NCBI GenBank assembly: GCA_965242785.1 | Contig: CBDETA010000004.1 | Span: 1,612,001-1,676,000 of the forward strand | Reading direction: 5' to 3' | DNA from: Maricaulis sp965242785 | GTDB lineage: Bacteria; Pseudomonadota; Alphaproteobacteria; Caulobacterales; Maricaulaceae | Length of the DNA stretch: 64,000 nucleotides | Program-made: the position numbers and the translations under genes | Shown here: positions 48,307 to 56,477 of the stretch, in pieces | How the letters are laid out: every line of letters starts with the position of its first letter | Position numbering within the stretch: the first letter of the stretch is position 1 | The notes under the pieces: generated by a model | What the model saw: only the letters and a program-made list of their open reading frames with translations | Told to the model about the DNA's origin: nothing | Database searches by the model: none

Positions 48307-49353
48307 ATGGCGGACGATATTCTGATCTTCATCCCGAAAGGGGCACCGTACATCGACGTCGGGGTCAGCCCGTCGGTCACCTATCAGGATGGCCAGATCC
48401 ACGCCTTCGACAGCTCGGACAGCGACGAGCTGGCGGCGGCGACCCGCATCCAGACGGCCGGTGCCGGATTTGATGTCTCGACGCTGGTGGCTGCCGCAGT
48501 GGGCTTGAGCCTGGGCGGGCAGACCAAGTTTGCGGCGGGCAGCGCGGCGGCACCGTCGATCACCACGACGGGTGATCTGGACACCGGGATGTTCTTCCCG
48601 GCGGCGAACACGCTGGGTTGGGCGCTCGGCGGTGTGGGAAGCCTGTTCCTGACATCGGACGGGCTTGGCATCGGCGTTGCGTTCCCGGAACGAAAACTAC
48701 AAGTTAACGGCGCAGCCCGAATTGGTAACGCTGACAATGTCGCGGCAATCGAAATCTACGGGGCTGTAAGTCGCGGTCTGCTGTGGGCTGAGAGCGCGGG
48801 TGTTGGTCTGTTCGACGCGAGCTTCAACTCACGCATCTACGCTGTTTCCTCGGGCATCAAGCTTTGGGCGGGTGGTTCCGAGCGTGCGGGCCTCAATACC
48901 TCGGGCAATTTCGGCCTCGGCACGACTTTGCCCGGATACCGACTCCACGTCGTCGGCGACAATGTGGGCATCATGTCGGAGGGCGCAACGAGTTATGGCG
49001 CCTTCTATGCCAAGGGCGCGGGCACAAGCGACTCCTTCCTGTTCATGGGCAACGTCACCTCTGGCGAGCGTGCGCGCATTACGGCCACGAATGCTGCCGA
49101 GCTGTATCTCCAGACCAGCGGTTCTGGCCCCATTATCCTGTCTCCCGGCGGGGTGGCGGGCGTGCGTGTAGGCACTGCTGGTCTGGCTGTTGGCGCGTCC
49201 AGTTTTGGCGCCGGCGCCGCCAATGTCATCGCCATAGCCGACGGAACAGCCCCGACATCTTCCCCGGCCGGAGTCGGCCAGATCTACGTCGAAGGCGGGG
49301 CGCTGAAGTATCGCGGTTCCGCCGGCACAGTGACCCAGCTGGCCGCAGCATAG
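48307..49353 (+). CDS. Tail fibre protein
   Basis: 348 aa. Beta-rich, Gly/Ala-rich. RKLQVNGAARIGNADNVAAI, GLGTTLPGYRLHVVGDNVGI and GQIYVEGGALKYRGSAGTVT are motifs of trimeric side-fibre shafts. GGAG precedes the ATG. Probable secondary receptor binding. Confidence 0.75.
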   Translation: MADDILIFIPKGAPYIDVGVSPSVTYQDGQIHAFDSSDSDELAAATRIQTAGAGFDVSTLVAAAVGLSLGGQTKFAAGSAAAPSITTTGDLDTGMFFPAANTLGWALGGVGSLFLTSDGLGIGVAFPERKLQVNGAARIGNADNVAAIEIYGAVSRGLLWAESAGVGLFDASFNSRIYAVSSGIKLWAGGSERAGLNTSGNFGLGTTLPGYRLHVVGDNVGIMSEGATSYGAFYAKGAGTSDSFLFMGNVTSGERARITATNAAELYLQTSGSGPIILSPGGVAGVRVGTAGLAVGASSFGAGAANVIAIADGTAPTSSPAGVGQIYVEGGALKYRGSAGTVTQLAAA

Positions 49354-49362
49354 GAGGCTACC

Positions 49363-49686
49363 ATGGCCATCACTTTCAACTGGAAATTCGGCCCGCTTGA
49401 GGGCCGCAACAAGTCGGGCATGTCCGGCGTCGTCGAGACCGTGCATTGGCGAGTGGATGCCACGGATGAAGCCAGCGGGCTTACTGACTGGGCCATCGGC
49501 ACGGTCTCGCTGCCCGAGCCTGACCCGGACACCTTCACGGCCCTGGACGCGGCCGACCAGGCCGTGCGGCGCGGCTGGGTGCTGGCCGCTGATCCTGACC
49601 TGATCGCATCCAACGAAGCGACGCTGACGCGCCGCCTGCAAGAGCGGATCGAGGCTGCGTCGTCCGAGGCCTTCTGCTGCGACTGA
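49363..49686 (+). CDS. Small tail-associated protein
   Basis: 107 aa with TAGGAGGCTACC just before the ATG. MAITFNWKFGPLEGRNKSGM and VVETVHWRVDATDEASG are shared by small phage proteins found after fibre genes. Function unknown. Confidence 0.68.
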   Translation: MAITFNWKFGPLEGRNKSGMSGVVETVHWRVDATDEASGLTDWAIGTVSLPEPDPDTFTALDAADQAVRRGWVLAADPDLIASNEATLTRRLQERIEAASSEAFCCD

Positions 49687-49787
49687 CCGAATACCGGCGC
49701 CCGCCGCCGGTTCGCTCGCCCCGGCCGCCTGTGGAGATCGGTCGGGGCGGGCATCTCCACATCTCCACGATCTCCAAGGAAGAACCC

Positions 49788-50150
49788 ATGAAGTATGATT
49801 TTGACCAAGCCCTGACGGGCCTCGACGGCAAGGAACTCCGCCTGATGACGTCCATGAAGCTGGACGAGGACGGCCAGCCGGAGACATCACCGCTGACGCT
49901 GGGCCTAGCCTGCACCGAGGCGTTGATGAATGCGGTGCCGGATGACGAGAAAGAGCTGACCAAAGAAGCGTTCATGAAGCGCTTCCGCCTGGCACAGCGG
50001 ATCTCGGCCGGCGGCAAGCAGGAGCTCGATGCCGACGAGGTGTCCACGATCACCAAGCGTCTGCCCGTCCGCTGGAAAAACGCGCCGGTCATGGCTTGCG
50101 TGGCAATTGCCGCGCTGGACACCCCGCTTCCGGCCGGCAAGGCGAAATAG
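49788..50150 (+). CDS. Hypothetical phage protein
   Basis: 120 aa from MKYDFDQALTGLDGKELRLM with GGAAGAA upstream. It resembles phage proteins of unknown function that describe a two-part fold (QALTGLDGKEL at the start, ITKRLPVRWKNAPVM near the end). Not assigned. Confidence 0.65.
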   Translation: MKYDFDQALTGLDGKELRLMTSMKLDEDGQPETSPLTLGLACTEALMNAVPDDEKELTKEAFMKRFRLAQRISAGGKQELDADEVSTITKRLPVRWKNAPVMACVAIAALDTPLPAGKAK

Positions 50151-50197
50151 CCACACCGGCATCCCATCAATCCCTACGCCAAGGAAAGGACTGAACC

Positions 50198-50440
50198 ATG
50201 GCCAATGCACGACTGACCGACGCCCGCCGGGCCGAACTGATGGCGGTCACTGACGCCCACAATGCCGAAGTGGTCGGCGATATCGCGAAGGCAATCGAAA
50301 CCCTGGAAGCCGCTGTTGCGGACCTGTCACCGGTCTCGGAAACGGGCCGGAAGGTGTTCGAGATCGCCCGGAACCTGACCGTCAATGCGCGCCATCACTA
50401 CGATAACCAGATCAAGCCGCTGATGGACCCGGCCGAATAG
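50198..50440 (+). CDS. Hypothetical helical phage protein
   Basis: 80 aa, all-helical, with AAGGAAAGGACTGAACC before the ATG. No recognised domain. Lies between fibre and lysis genes and is followed by a terminator. Confidence 0.66.
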   Translation: MANARLTDARRAELMAVTDAHNAEVVGDIAKAIETLEAAVADLSPVSETGRKVFEIARNLTVNARHHYDNQIKPLMDPAE

Positions 50441-50469
50441 GGCCGATCCCGCCACTGCTTTTTGAAAAG

Positions 50470-50492
50470 GCCCCGCTCCGGCGGGGCTTTTT
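50470..50492 (+). terminator. Intrinsic terminator before the lysis genes
   Basis: GCCCCGC-TCCG-GCGGGGC followed by TTTTT; 20 bp before the first lysis-region ATG. Confidence 0.72.
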
Positions 50493-50511
50493 CATGCCTG
50501 AAAGGAAGACC

Positions 50512-50928
50512 ATGGACTTGCCGCAGACCTTTCTGGGCTGGGTGAACCTGTTTGCGTTCGCCTGGGCCGTGGCCGCTTATGCGACGGCCGCCATCGCGGG
50601 GGTGCGTGCGCTGACGCTCTCCTATCAGGGACCGCCTGCCTCGCCCCTGTGCCTGATCGCTGATGCGACACGCTGGGTGTTCGGCATCCGGATGAGCACG
50701 GCCGGCTGGCGGCCTTCGGATTTCATGGTGCTGGGCGTGGCCCTGGCCGTTCTCGCCTGCCTGATCGGTGTGGTTTCGACGGCCGATTTTCTGGTCAGCT
50801 ATGACTGGCGAAAGCTGGGGCGGGGAGAGAGCCTGGTTCTGGCCGGCGGCCACATCATCGCAGGGTCCGCGTTGATCCTGCTTCACTGTAGCGCCGCGCT
50901 GCGGCTGAAAGCCGGGGGCGGGGAATGA
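50512..50928 (+). CDS. Three-helix membrane protein, lysis region
   Basis: 138 aa from MDLPQTFLGWVNLFAFAWAV, with AAAGGAAG upstream. Transmembrane helices at about residues 10-35, 65-90 and 110-130. It may be a holin or antiholin. It overlaps the next membrane protein gene by ATGA. Confidence 0.65.
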   Translation: MDLPQTFLGWVNLFAFAWAVAAYATAAIAGVRALTLSYQGPPASPLCLIADATRWVFGIRMSTAGWRPSDFMVLGVALAVLACLIGVVSTADFLVSYDWRKLGRGESLVLAGGHIIAGSALILLHCSAALRLKAGGGE

Positions 50929-51272
50929 CGGGGTTCGATCGCCTGCGCGCGCTGTTCAATGACGCGTCTGACCTGTTCCTCATTGCGATCTTCTTCGCAG
51001 CCTGCAGCCTGCCCTTCCTGCCGGGACTTCAGCGCCGCTGGGTGTACGCCGCGGCCGGCATCGGTGCGGCCACGCTGCTGGGGCTGGCGGCCCGCCGCTT
51101 CGGAATGCCGGACGGGGTCGACATCATCGCGGTGATGGTCGGGTTTGCGGCCGGCCCGGCGACGCTGGCCAAGCTGCAAGGCAAGACCGTGTTCGAGGTG
51201 GCGGAAGAGATACTGGCCGCGCGGCGGACCGGGCACCGGCCGGATGTGGGTGAGGGGGGCGACAATGCATAA
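50925..51272 (+). CDS. Putative holin
   Basis: 115 aa with hydrophobic segments at about residues 16-36, 40-58 and 65-82 and a charged C-terminus. It sits directly before the endolysin, the usual position of the holin. It overlaps both neighbours. Confidence 0.68.
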   Translation: MTGFDRLRALFNDASDLFLIAIFFAACSLPFLPGLQRRWVYAAAGIGAATLLGLAARRFGMPDGVDIIAVMVGFAAGPATLAKLQGKTVFEVAEEILAARRTGHRPDVGEGGDNA

Positions 51273-51825
51273 GCTTCTTCCGCCCCAATACTCCTGGCTG
51301 ATGGGCGTGCCATGGCCGCCCATGCTGGGCGTTGCCATCAACGAGTTCGGCCTTGTGGAAGGCGAGGGGGACGCAAACAACCCGATCATCTTGGGCTGGG
51401 CGCGCGAGGCGGCCGAGGCTGGCGCCGGGGCATGGCTGGAAGCCTTCTATGTGCAGGACTCCGTGCCGTGGTGCGGGCTGTTCATGGCAATGTGCGCAGC
51501 CAGGGCCGGGTACGGGGTCCAGCCCGATTGCCTGAGCGCCCGGGGCTGGATGGATTGGGGCGACAAGACCGTCGAGCCTGGTCTCGGCGATGTCCTCGTT
51601 TTCTGGCGTGGCCGGCCGGACGGATCGAACGGGCATGTCGGTCTCTACATCGGCGAGGACGCTGACTGCTTTCACGTCCTCGGTGGCAACCAGGGCGACG
51701 CTGTTTCCATCGTCAGAATCGCGAAATCCCGGCTTCTGGGCGCGCGCCGCTGGCCCGGGGGCCCCAAAGCCCCGATGGTGCCGCTCGCGGCCGCTGGCGG
51801 GGCGATTTCGGAGAACGAGGCATGA
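51265..51825 (+). CDS. Endolysin, TIGR02594/CHAP-like cysteine peptidase
   Basis: 186 aa from MHKLLPPQYSWLMGVPWPPM. Catalytic Cys70 in SVPWCGLFMAMCAARAGY, GDVLVFWR, and His124 in NGHVGLYIGE match the TIGR02594 amidase/peptidase family, which cuts peptidoglycan peptides. No signal peptide, consistent with holin-dependent release. Confidence 0.85.
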   Translation: MHKLLPPQYSWLMGVPWPPMLGVAINEFGLVEGEGDANNPIILGWAREAAEAGAGAWLEAFYVQDSVPWCGLFMAMCAARAGYGVQPDCLSARGWMDWGDKTVEPGLGDVLVFWRGRPDGSNGHVGLYIGEDADCFHVLGGNQGDAVSIVRIAKSRLLGARRWPGGPKAPMVPLAAAGGAISENEA

Positions 51826-52247
51826 TCAGGAATCTCTGGGGATTGGCGACCGGATTTCCCGGTTTGACCGGAGCCGTTTTCGCCGCCGGCATCGTGGCGG
51901 GTTCGGCGGCCCTCTATTTCACGCCCTACATCGGCATGCGGGACACCGTGAACCGGCTGGCGCCGCAGGAAGCCATTGCCGACCGCCTTGAAGACAAGAT
52001 CGTCGAGACCGAAGGGCTGCGCGCCTCGGAGACCAATATCTGCCGCGTCGCCGTGGCCGACGAGCGCAGCCGATGGCAGGCACGCCTTGCCACCTGCCAA
52101 GCCGAACTGGCCGCCCCGTCCATTCTTCCGGAGGAACCGGACTATGATGAGAACAATTGCCCTGTGCGGCGCCTGCTGCCTACTCGCGAGCTGCTCGACC
52201 CGGTGGGTGCTCTGGGAGGAGCCGGAGACGGCACCCCTGGCCGTTGA
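51822..52247 (+). CDS. Rz-like inner-membrane spanin
   Basis: 141 aa. N-terminal transmembrane helix (GLTGAVFAAGIVAGSAALYF), then a periplasmic helix (EAIADRLEDKIVETEGLRAS, RSRWQARLATCQAELAA). The order after the endolysin and the nested lipoprotein frame identify it as the i-spanin. Confidence 0.75.
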   Translation: MIRNLWGLATGFPGLTGAVFAAGIVAGSAALYFTPYIGMRDTVNRLAPQEAIADRLEDKIVETEGLRASETNICRVAVADERSRWQARLATCQAELAAPSILPEEPDYDENNCPVRRLLPTRELLDPVGALGGAGDGTPGR

Positions 52248-52440
52248 CGCCCGGATCTGCGCACCGGTTGAGCCGGAGCCCCAGGAACCGGAAGGTGCGG
52301 CGGTGATCGCGCCGATCACGGAGGAAGAGGCTCGCGCTTTGCGGCTTCACGTCTCCGGCGATCGCATGGCGCGGGAGTGGGGCCGGCGGGGCTGGGAGAT
52401 CGTCGCTCTGGCGCAGGAGCGGTGCGAAGATAGGGAATAG
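52144..52440 (+). CDS. Rz1-like outer-membrane lipoprotein spanin
   Basis: 98 aa from MMRTIALCGACCLLASCSTR with lipobox LASC. The frame starts inside the Rz-like gene (+1 frame) and extends beyond it, the overlapping Rz/Rz1 type. Pro-rich middle (EPEPQEPEG). GGAGG lies 12 bp upstream. It fuses the membranes with Rz at lysis. Confidence 0.75.
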   Translation: MMRTIALCGACCLLASCSTRWVLWEEPETAPLAVDARICAPVEPEPQEPEGAAVIAPITEEEARALRLHVSGDRMAREWGRRGWEIVALAQERCEDRE

Positions 52441-52484
52441 CGTTTCAGCATCGCGACATTATCTAGGACCGGGAAGCCAATGCG

Positions 52485-52706
52485 TCAGAGTTGAGACACG
52501 GCTTCCTCGTCCCATCTGCATTCCAGATCGAGCCCGACCCGGCTGCAGTCCGGGCATTCCTTCTTCGCGGCTCGATCCATAGCGCGCCTGACCACGTCGG
52601 GCTGCGGGTGCGTCTTCAGCGGATAGATGTCCCGCCATCCACAGGACCGACAGTCCAGCTGGAAAGCGTGAATCCGTTTCTCATCCATGAAGTGCGAGCC
52701 GTGCAT
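52485..52706 (-). CDS. Small zinc-ribbon protein at the prophage right end
   Basis: 73 aa; a start at the internal Met (52688) is also possible. CRSCGW and CPDCSRVGLDLEC suggest a zinc ribbon. It is leftward, convergent with the spanin genes, and follows a 37-aa membrane protein gene. Phage origin is probable by position. Confidence 0.6.
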   Translation of the reverse strand: MHGSHFMDEKRIHAFQLDCRSCGWRDIYPLKTHPQPDVVRRAMDRAAKKECPDCSRVGLDLECRWDEEAVSQL

Positions 52707-52715
52707 GCCGGCTGT

Positions 52716-52829
52716 CTATATCAGCCAGCTTGCCGCTACCAGAGCCGCCGCGGCAGCCGCCCATGCGAGCCATGCCCATCTGGGCGGCTTGCGGGGGTCC
52801 GTGTAGTCAGGGGCATCATTCCAGGACAT
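52716..52829 (-). CDS. 37-aa membrane miniprotein
   Basis: MSWNDAPDYTDPRKPPRWAW followed by LAWAAAAAALVAASWLI: one transmembrane helix at the C-terminus. It lies 10 bp before the zinc-ribbon gene. No clear ribosome-binding site. It could be a lysogen-expressed gene beside attR, or a host remnant. Confidence 0.45.
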   Translation of the reverse strand: MSWNDAPDYTDPRKPPRWAWLAWAAAAAALVAASWLI

Positions 52830-53009
52830 GGGGCCATGGTGCCCGTTCATGCGGAATGTGACTGTGATCGCCGTCACGTCTTCGATTGTGCGGATTTTGT
52901 GCGACCAAGGCGCGATGTTCTAAACACGTTCCGACACAAAGCGACATATCGACCTGTCCGGCGGTGTCGTGGAATTGGCCGGATTGCCTTGCTGTGTTTG
53001 GAAAAATGG

Positions 53010-53084
53010 TGGTGCCGCTAGAGTGAATTGAACACTCGACCTCTCCCTTACCAAGGGAACGCTCTACCCCTGAGCTATAGCGGC
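53010..53084 (-). tRNA. tRNA-Thr(GGT)
   Basis: Full cloverleaf on the minus strand: acceptor GCCGCTA/TAGCGGC, anticodon stem TTCCC/GGGAG with loop TTGGTAA (anticodon GGT), T-arm GAGTG-TTCAATT-CACTC, discriminator A and encoded CCA. The prophage lies on its 3' side, so its 3' end is the probable attachment site. Confidence 0.96.
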
Positions 53085-53188
53085 GCACCGGGTGCCTGTC
53101 GGCAACGAGAGCCGGGCATATAACGCACCGTGACCCCCGCGCCAAGAGTGTCTTGACGTGAAGTGCAGCGTTCGGCAGGACCAATTGC

Positions 53189-53383
53189 ATGAGCGATGCA
53201 GAAAACCCCACTCCGCCCAAGCGATCGGGCAAGGCCGCCAAGCCGGCGACCGGATCGCGCGAGGAACGCCTGGCCGAGGCGTTGCGGGCCAATCTGAGGC
53301 GGCGCAAGACGGCGGCGCGCAAACCGGACAATGACAGTGGGGCTGCACAAAGCGGCTCAGAAAAATCCCCAGACCCGTCATAA
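53189..53383 (+). CDS. Small conserved-type hypothetical protein
   Basis: 64 aa, Lys/Arg/Pro-rich: MSDAENPTPPKRSGKAAKPA then GSREERLAEALRANLRRRKT. A short helix in a disordered basic chain. It lies just upstream of murA, possibly in the same transcript. Function unknown. Confidence 0.65.
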   Translation: MSDAENPTPPKRSGKAAKPATGSREERLAEALRANLRRRKTAARKPDNDSGAAQSGSEKSPDPS

Positions 53384-53446
53384 TGACGCCCGCTTCGCCC
53401 GGCTGCATGCCCAGCCTGGCCAATAATCGCGTATCGGAGAGTGAAC

Positions 53447-54721
53447 ATGGATCGGATCGTCATCCAGGGCGGGGCGCGGCTGAATGGCCGCATTGCCATC
53501 AGCGGCGCCAAGAATTCGGCGCTGAAACTCATGGCGGCGGCGCTGCTGACCGATGAGCCGGTCACCCTCACCAACATGCCGCGCCTGGCGGATTCGCGTT
53601 TCATGGGCCATCTGCTGGCGCGCCTGGGCGTGACGGTGGAAGAGGCGCCGGATGCGCGGCTCAACCTGCATGCCGGCCAGATCACCGACACGTTCGCGCC
53701 CTATGACCTGGTGCGCAAGATGCGGGCGACCTTCAACGTGCTGGGCCCGCTGGTGGCGCGCGAGGGGCGGGCCAAGGTGTCGCTGCCGGGCGGATGCGCG
53801 ATCGGCGCGCGGCCGGTGGACCTGCACCTCAAGGCGCTGGAGGCGCTGGGGGCACAGATCGAACTGTCCGAAGGCTATGTTGACGCCCGCGCGCCCAAGG
53901 GCGGGCTGGTCGGCGCCGAGATCGACCTGCCCTTCGCCTCGGTCGGGGCCACCGAGCATGCCATGCTGGCGGCTGCCCTGGCGCGCGGCGAGACGGTGAT
54001 CGAGAATGCCGCCCGCGAGCCCGAGATCGCCGACCTCGCCGCCTGCCTGACGGCGATGGGCGCGCTGGTTGAAGGGGCGGGCACTTCGACGATCCGCATC
54101 CAGGGGAAGGAGCGCCTGTCCGGCGTCACCCATCCTGTGGTGGGCGACCGGATCGAGACGGCGACCTATGCCCTGGCCGTGGCCGCTGCCGGCGGCGAGG
54201 CCGTGTTGGACGGAGCCGTCTATACCCACAATAAGGCGCTGTGGTCGGCGATGCACGAAGCCGGCGCCGAGGCCGAGGCGGTGGAGGGCGGTGTGCGCAT
54301 TGCCCGCAACGGATCGCGGCTGGACAGTGTGGATATCGAGACCCAGCCCTTCCCGGGCTTCCCGACCGATGCCCAGGCCCAGTTCATGGCGCTGATGGCG
54401 CTGGCCAGTGGCACCTCGGTGATCCGCGAGACGATTTTCGAGAACCGTTTCATGCACGCCCCGGAACTGGCGCGCCTGGGCGCCGACATCACGGTGCACG
54501 GCAATGAGGCCATTGTGCGCGGTGTGGAGCGTCTGAAGGGGGCGCCGGTGATGGCGACGGATCTGCGCGCCTCGGTCAGTCTGGTCATCGCCGGACTTGC
54601 CGCGGAAGGTGAAACCGTGGTCAACCGGGTCTATCACCTTGATCGGGGCTTTGAGCGCCTGGAGCAGAAACTCTCCGGCTGTGGCGCCCGGATCATCCGC
54701 GACACCGAACCGACCGCCTGA
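53447..54721 (+). CDS. murA: UDP-N-acetylglucosamine 1-carboxyvinyltransferase
   Basis: 424 aa, full length. First committed step of peptidoglycan synthesis: transfers enolpyruvate from PEP to UDP-GlcNAc in the cytoplasm. IQGGARLNGRIAISGAKNSA gives the K22-N23 binding site; Cys117 in LPGGCAIGARPVDLH is the catalytic, fosfomycin-binding cysteine. DAQAQFMALMALASG and LRASVSLVIAGLAAEGET are typical. ATG chosen over a GTG two codons upstream; GGAGA precedes. Confidence 0.96.
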   Translation: MDRIVIQGGARLNGRIAISGAKNSALKLMAAALLTDEPVTLTNMPRLADSRFMGHLLARLGVTVEEAPDARLNLHAGQITDTFAPYDLVRKMRATFNVLGPLVAREGRAKVSLPGGCAIGARPVDLHLKALEALGAQIELSEGYVDARAPKGGLVGAEIDLPFASVGATEHAMLAAALARGETVIENAAREPEIADLAACLTAMGALVEGAGTSTIRIQGKERLSGVTHPVVGDRIETATYALAVAAAGGEAVLDGAVYTHNKALWSAMHEAGAEAEAVEGGVRIARNGSRLDSVDIETQPFPGFPTDAQAQFMALMALASGTSVIRETIFENRFMHAPELARLGADITVHGNEAIVRGVERLKGAPVMATDLRASVSLVIAGLAAEGETVVNRVYHLDRGFERLEQKLSGCGARIIRDTEPTA

Positions 54722-54742
54722 CGGTCCAGGAGCTGACCCCGT

Positions 54743-55204
54743 TTGAGCCGCACCGATACGCCGCTTCGCCTTGTTGCCTTCGACGCTGACGACCTGCAGC
54801 TGGTTTCCGCTGCCACGCAGGACGCGGTGGCCCTGTTGGGTGATTTCGAATTCTCGCGCGCCCGCAAGACCTTCACCCTGGCGGTGAACCGTTTCCGCTG
54901 GGAAGCCGGGCGCAAGAACCGGCGGGTGCGCAGCGGGCTGCAGATCGGACAGGTCACGGCGGCGCGCACGCGCAATATCCGCCAGGGCGCCGATGACGCC
55001 GTGGTCAATCTGCTGACGATCACCTTCGAGCCGGGCGAATTGCCGGCCGGTACGGTGATCCTGACATTTTCCGGTGGCGGAGAGCTGCGCCTTGATGTCG
55101 AATGCCTGGATGTGGTGCTGGCGGACCTGACCGGCAGCTGGCGAGCGTCCGGGCGGCCGGATCACGACGCCGACACGGCCGAAGGAGAGGCACGCGGGAA
55201 ATGA
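54743..55204 (+). CDS. DUF2948 family protein
   Basis: 153 aa, TTG start with CCAGGAG upstream. LRLVAFDADDLQLVSAATQD, then AVALLGDFEF, NRFRWE and LTFSGGGELRLDVECLDVVL match DUF2948, an alphaproteobacterial family that commonly lies beside murA and hisD-type genes. Biochemical role unknown. Confidence 0.85.
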   Translation: MSRTDTPLRLVAFDADDLQLVSAATQDAVALLGDFEFSRARKTFTLAVNRFRWEAGRKNRRVRSGLQIGQVTAARTRNIRQGADDAVVNLLTITFEPGELPAGTVILTFSGGGELRLDVECLDVVLADLTGSWRASGRPDHDADTAEGEARGK

Positions 55205-55683
55205 GCGAGACGCCGGACCGCATCATTCGCATTGACCTGGACGCAGCCAGCATGGGGCCGGGCGACGTCAATGCCGATCATGAACGGCGCGTCGCCATCG
55301 CCGACCTTCTGGAGTCCAACCGTTTCCGGCCCGCCAACGAGGCCGAGGGCCCGTTTGCGCTGCGCCTGGCGATCGAGGATGACCGGCTGGTGTTCGATGT
55401 GCGCCAGGATGACGACACGCCGGTGCACGCCTTTGTCTTCGCGCTGGGGCCGCTGCGCCGGATCATCAAGGACTATTTCCTGATCTGCGAGAGCTATTAC
55501 GAGGCGGTGCGCGATGCGCCCCTGGCGCAGATCGAGGCGATCGATATGGGACGGCGCGGTGTGCACAATGAAGGCTCGACCCTGTTGCGCGAGCGCTTGT
55601 CCGGCAAGATCGAGGTGGATTTCGACACCTCGCGCCGCCTGTTCACGCTGATCTGTGCCCTGCACCGGCGGGCCGCGTCATGA
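55201..55683 (+). CDS. UPF0262 family protein
   Basis: 160 aa from MSETPDRIIRIDLDAASMGP; ATGA overlap with DUF2948. HERRVAIADLLESNRFRPAN, LGPLRRIIKDYFLICESYYE and AIDMGRRGVHNEGSTLLRER match UPF0262, restricted to Alphaproteobacteria. Function unknown. Confidence 0.9.
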   Translation: MSETPDRIIRIDLDAASMGPGDVNADHERRVAIADLLESNRFRPANEAEGPFALRLAIEDDRLVFDVRQDDDTPVHAFVFALGPLRRIIKDYFLICESYYEAVRDAPLAQIEAIDMGRRGVHNEGSTLLRERLSGKIEVDFDTSRRLFTLICALHRRAAS

Positions 55684-56114
55684 GCGTGCCTTCGGTCCTG
55701 TTCGTCTGCGGCCGCAACGCCATCCGCTCGCCGATGGGCGAAGCGCTGTGGCGCAAGCGATTCGGCGATGAGGCTTCGGCACGCTCCTGCGGCGTGATCC
55801 CGGCGGCCTTCGTGGACCCGTTCATGGTCTGCGTGATGCTGGAACAGAAGATCGATCTGGAGGACTTCTCGCCCATCGCGCTCAATGGTGTCGGCGAGCC
55901 TGCGGCCGAGCTGGTGGTCTCGCTGTCGACCGCGGCCGACCGCACGGCACGCGACTATGCAGCGCGCACCGGGGCAGAGTTCCAGGCCTGGCCGATCCCC
56001 GATCCCAGCGAGACCGGCGGCAATCGCGACATGCGCCTGGCGGCCTATCGCGAGACCCGTGACGCCATCGCGGCCCGGATCGCACAATGGCATGCCAGCG
56101 CAAAAAGCGCCTGA
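55680..56114 (+). CDS. Low-molecular-weight protein-tyrosine phosphatase-like protein
   Basis: 144 aa. P-loop VLFVCGRNAIRSPMGEALW with Cys10 and Arg16 (C-x5-R-S). The general-acid aspartate is in PIPDPSE. Family members dephosphorylate phosphotyrosine or phosphoarginine or, in arsenate reductases, reduce arsenate; the substrate is not evident. ATGA overlap with the UPF0262 gene. Confidence 0.88.
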   Translation: MSVPSVLFVCGRNAIRSPMGEALWRKRFGDEASARSCGVIPAAFVDPFMVCVMLEQKIDLEDFSPIALNGVGEPAAELVVSLSTAADRTARDYAARTGAEFQAWPIPDPSETGGNRDMRLAAYRETRDAIAARIAQWHASAKSA

Positions 56115-56234
56115 AGCCTCGACTTTCCCCCATGAGAGGGACTATATAGCGCGCTCTGTCCGCCGGGCTGTTGGCGGATGGAAGCTGCTATCCACGATTT
56201 TGTTGTCCTTTGATGGGCATTTATGAGGAGCCGC

Positions 56235-56453
56235 ATGGCGAAAGAAGAGTTGTTGGAGTTCCCGGGCGAAGTGACGGAACTGCTTCCGAATGCGACCTTC
56301 CGGGTCAAGCTCGAGAACGACCATGAGATCATTGCCCATACCGCGGGCAAGATGCGCAAGAACCGGATCCGGGTTCTCGCGGGCGACAAGGTGCTTGTCG
56401 AAATGACGCCCTATGATCTGACCAAGGGCCGGATCACCTACCGCTTCAAATAA
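56235..56453 (+). CDS. infA: Translation initiation factor IF-1
   Basis: 72 aa, the canonical length, from MAKEELLEFPGEVTELLPNA. ATFRVKLENDHEIIAHTAGK and MRKNRIRVLAGDKVLVEMTP, then YDLTKGRITYRFK, are the S1/OB fold of IF-1. It blocks the 30S A site during initiation. GAGGAGCCGC precedes the ATG. Confidence 0.97.
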   Translation: MAKEELLEFPGEVTELLPNATFRVKLENDHEIIAHTAGKMRKNRIRVLAGDKVLVEMTPYDLTKGRITYRFK

Positions 56454-56477
56454 GCCGGACAGCGGCGTGGACACGCG

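Noticed and set aside
1..53010. Gene transfer agent rather than a phage
   Set aside because: Some tail chaperone features are GTA-like, but the region has an immunity switch, replication, recombination and full lysis genes, so it is an ordinary temperate prophage.
53378..55165. 595-aa open frame antisense to murA and DUF2948
   Set aside because: Shadow of murA; composition rich in Arg/His/Gln/Gly with no motifs.
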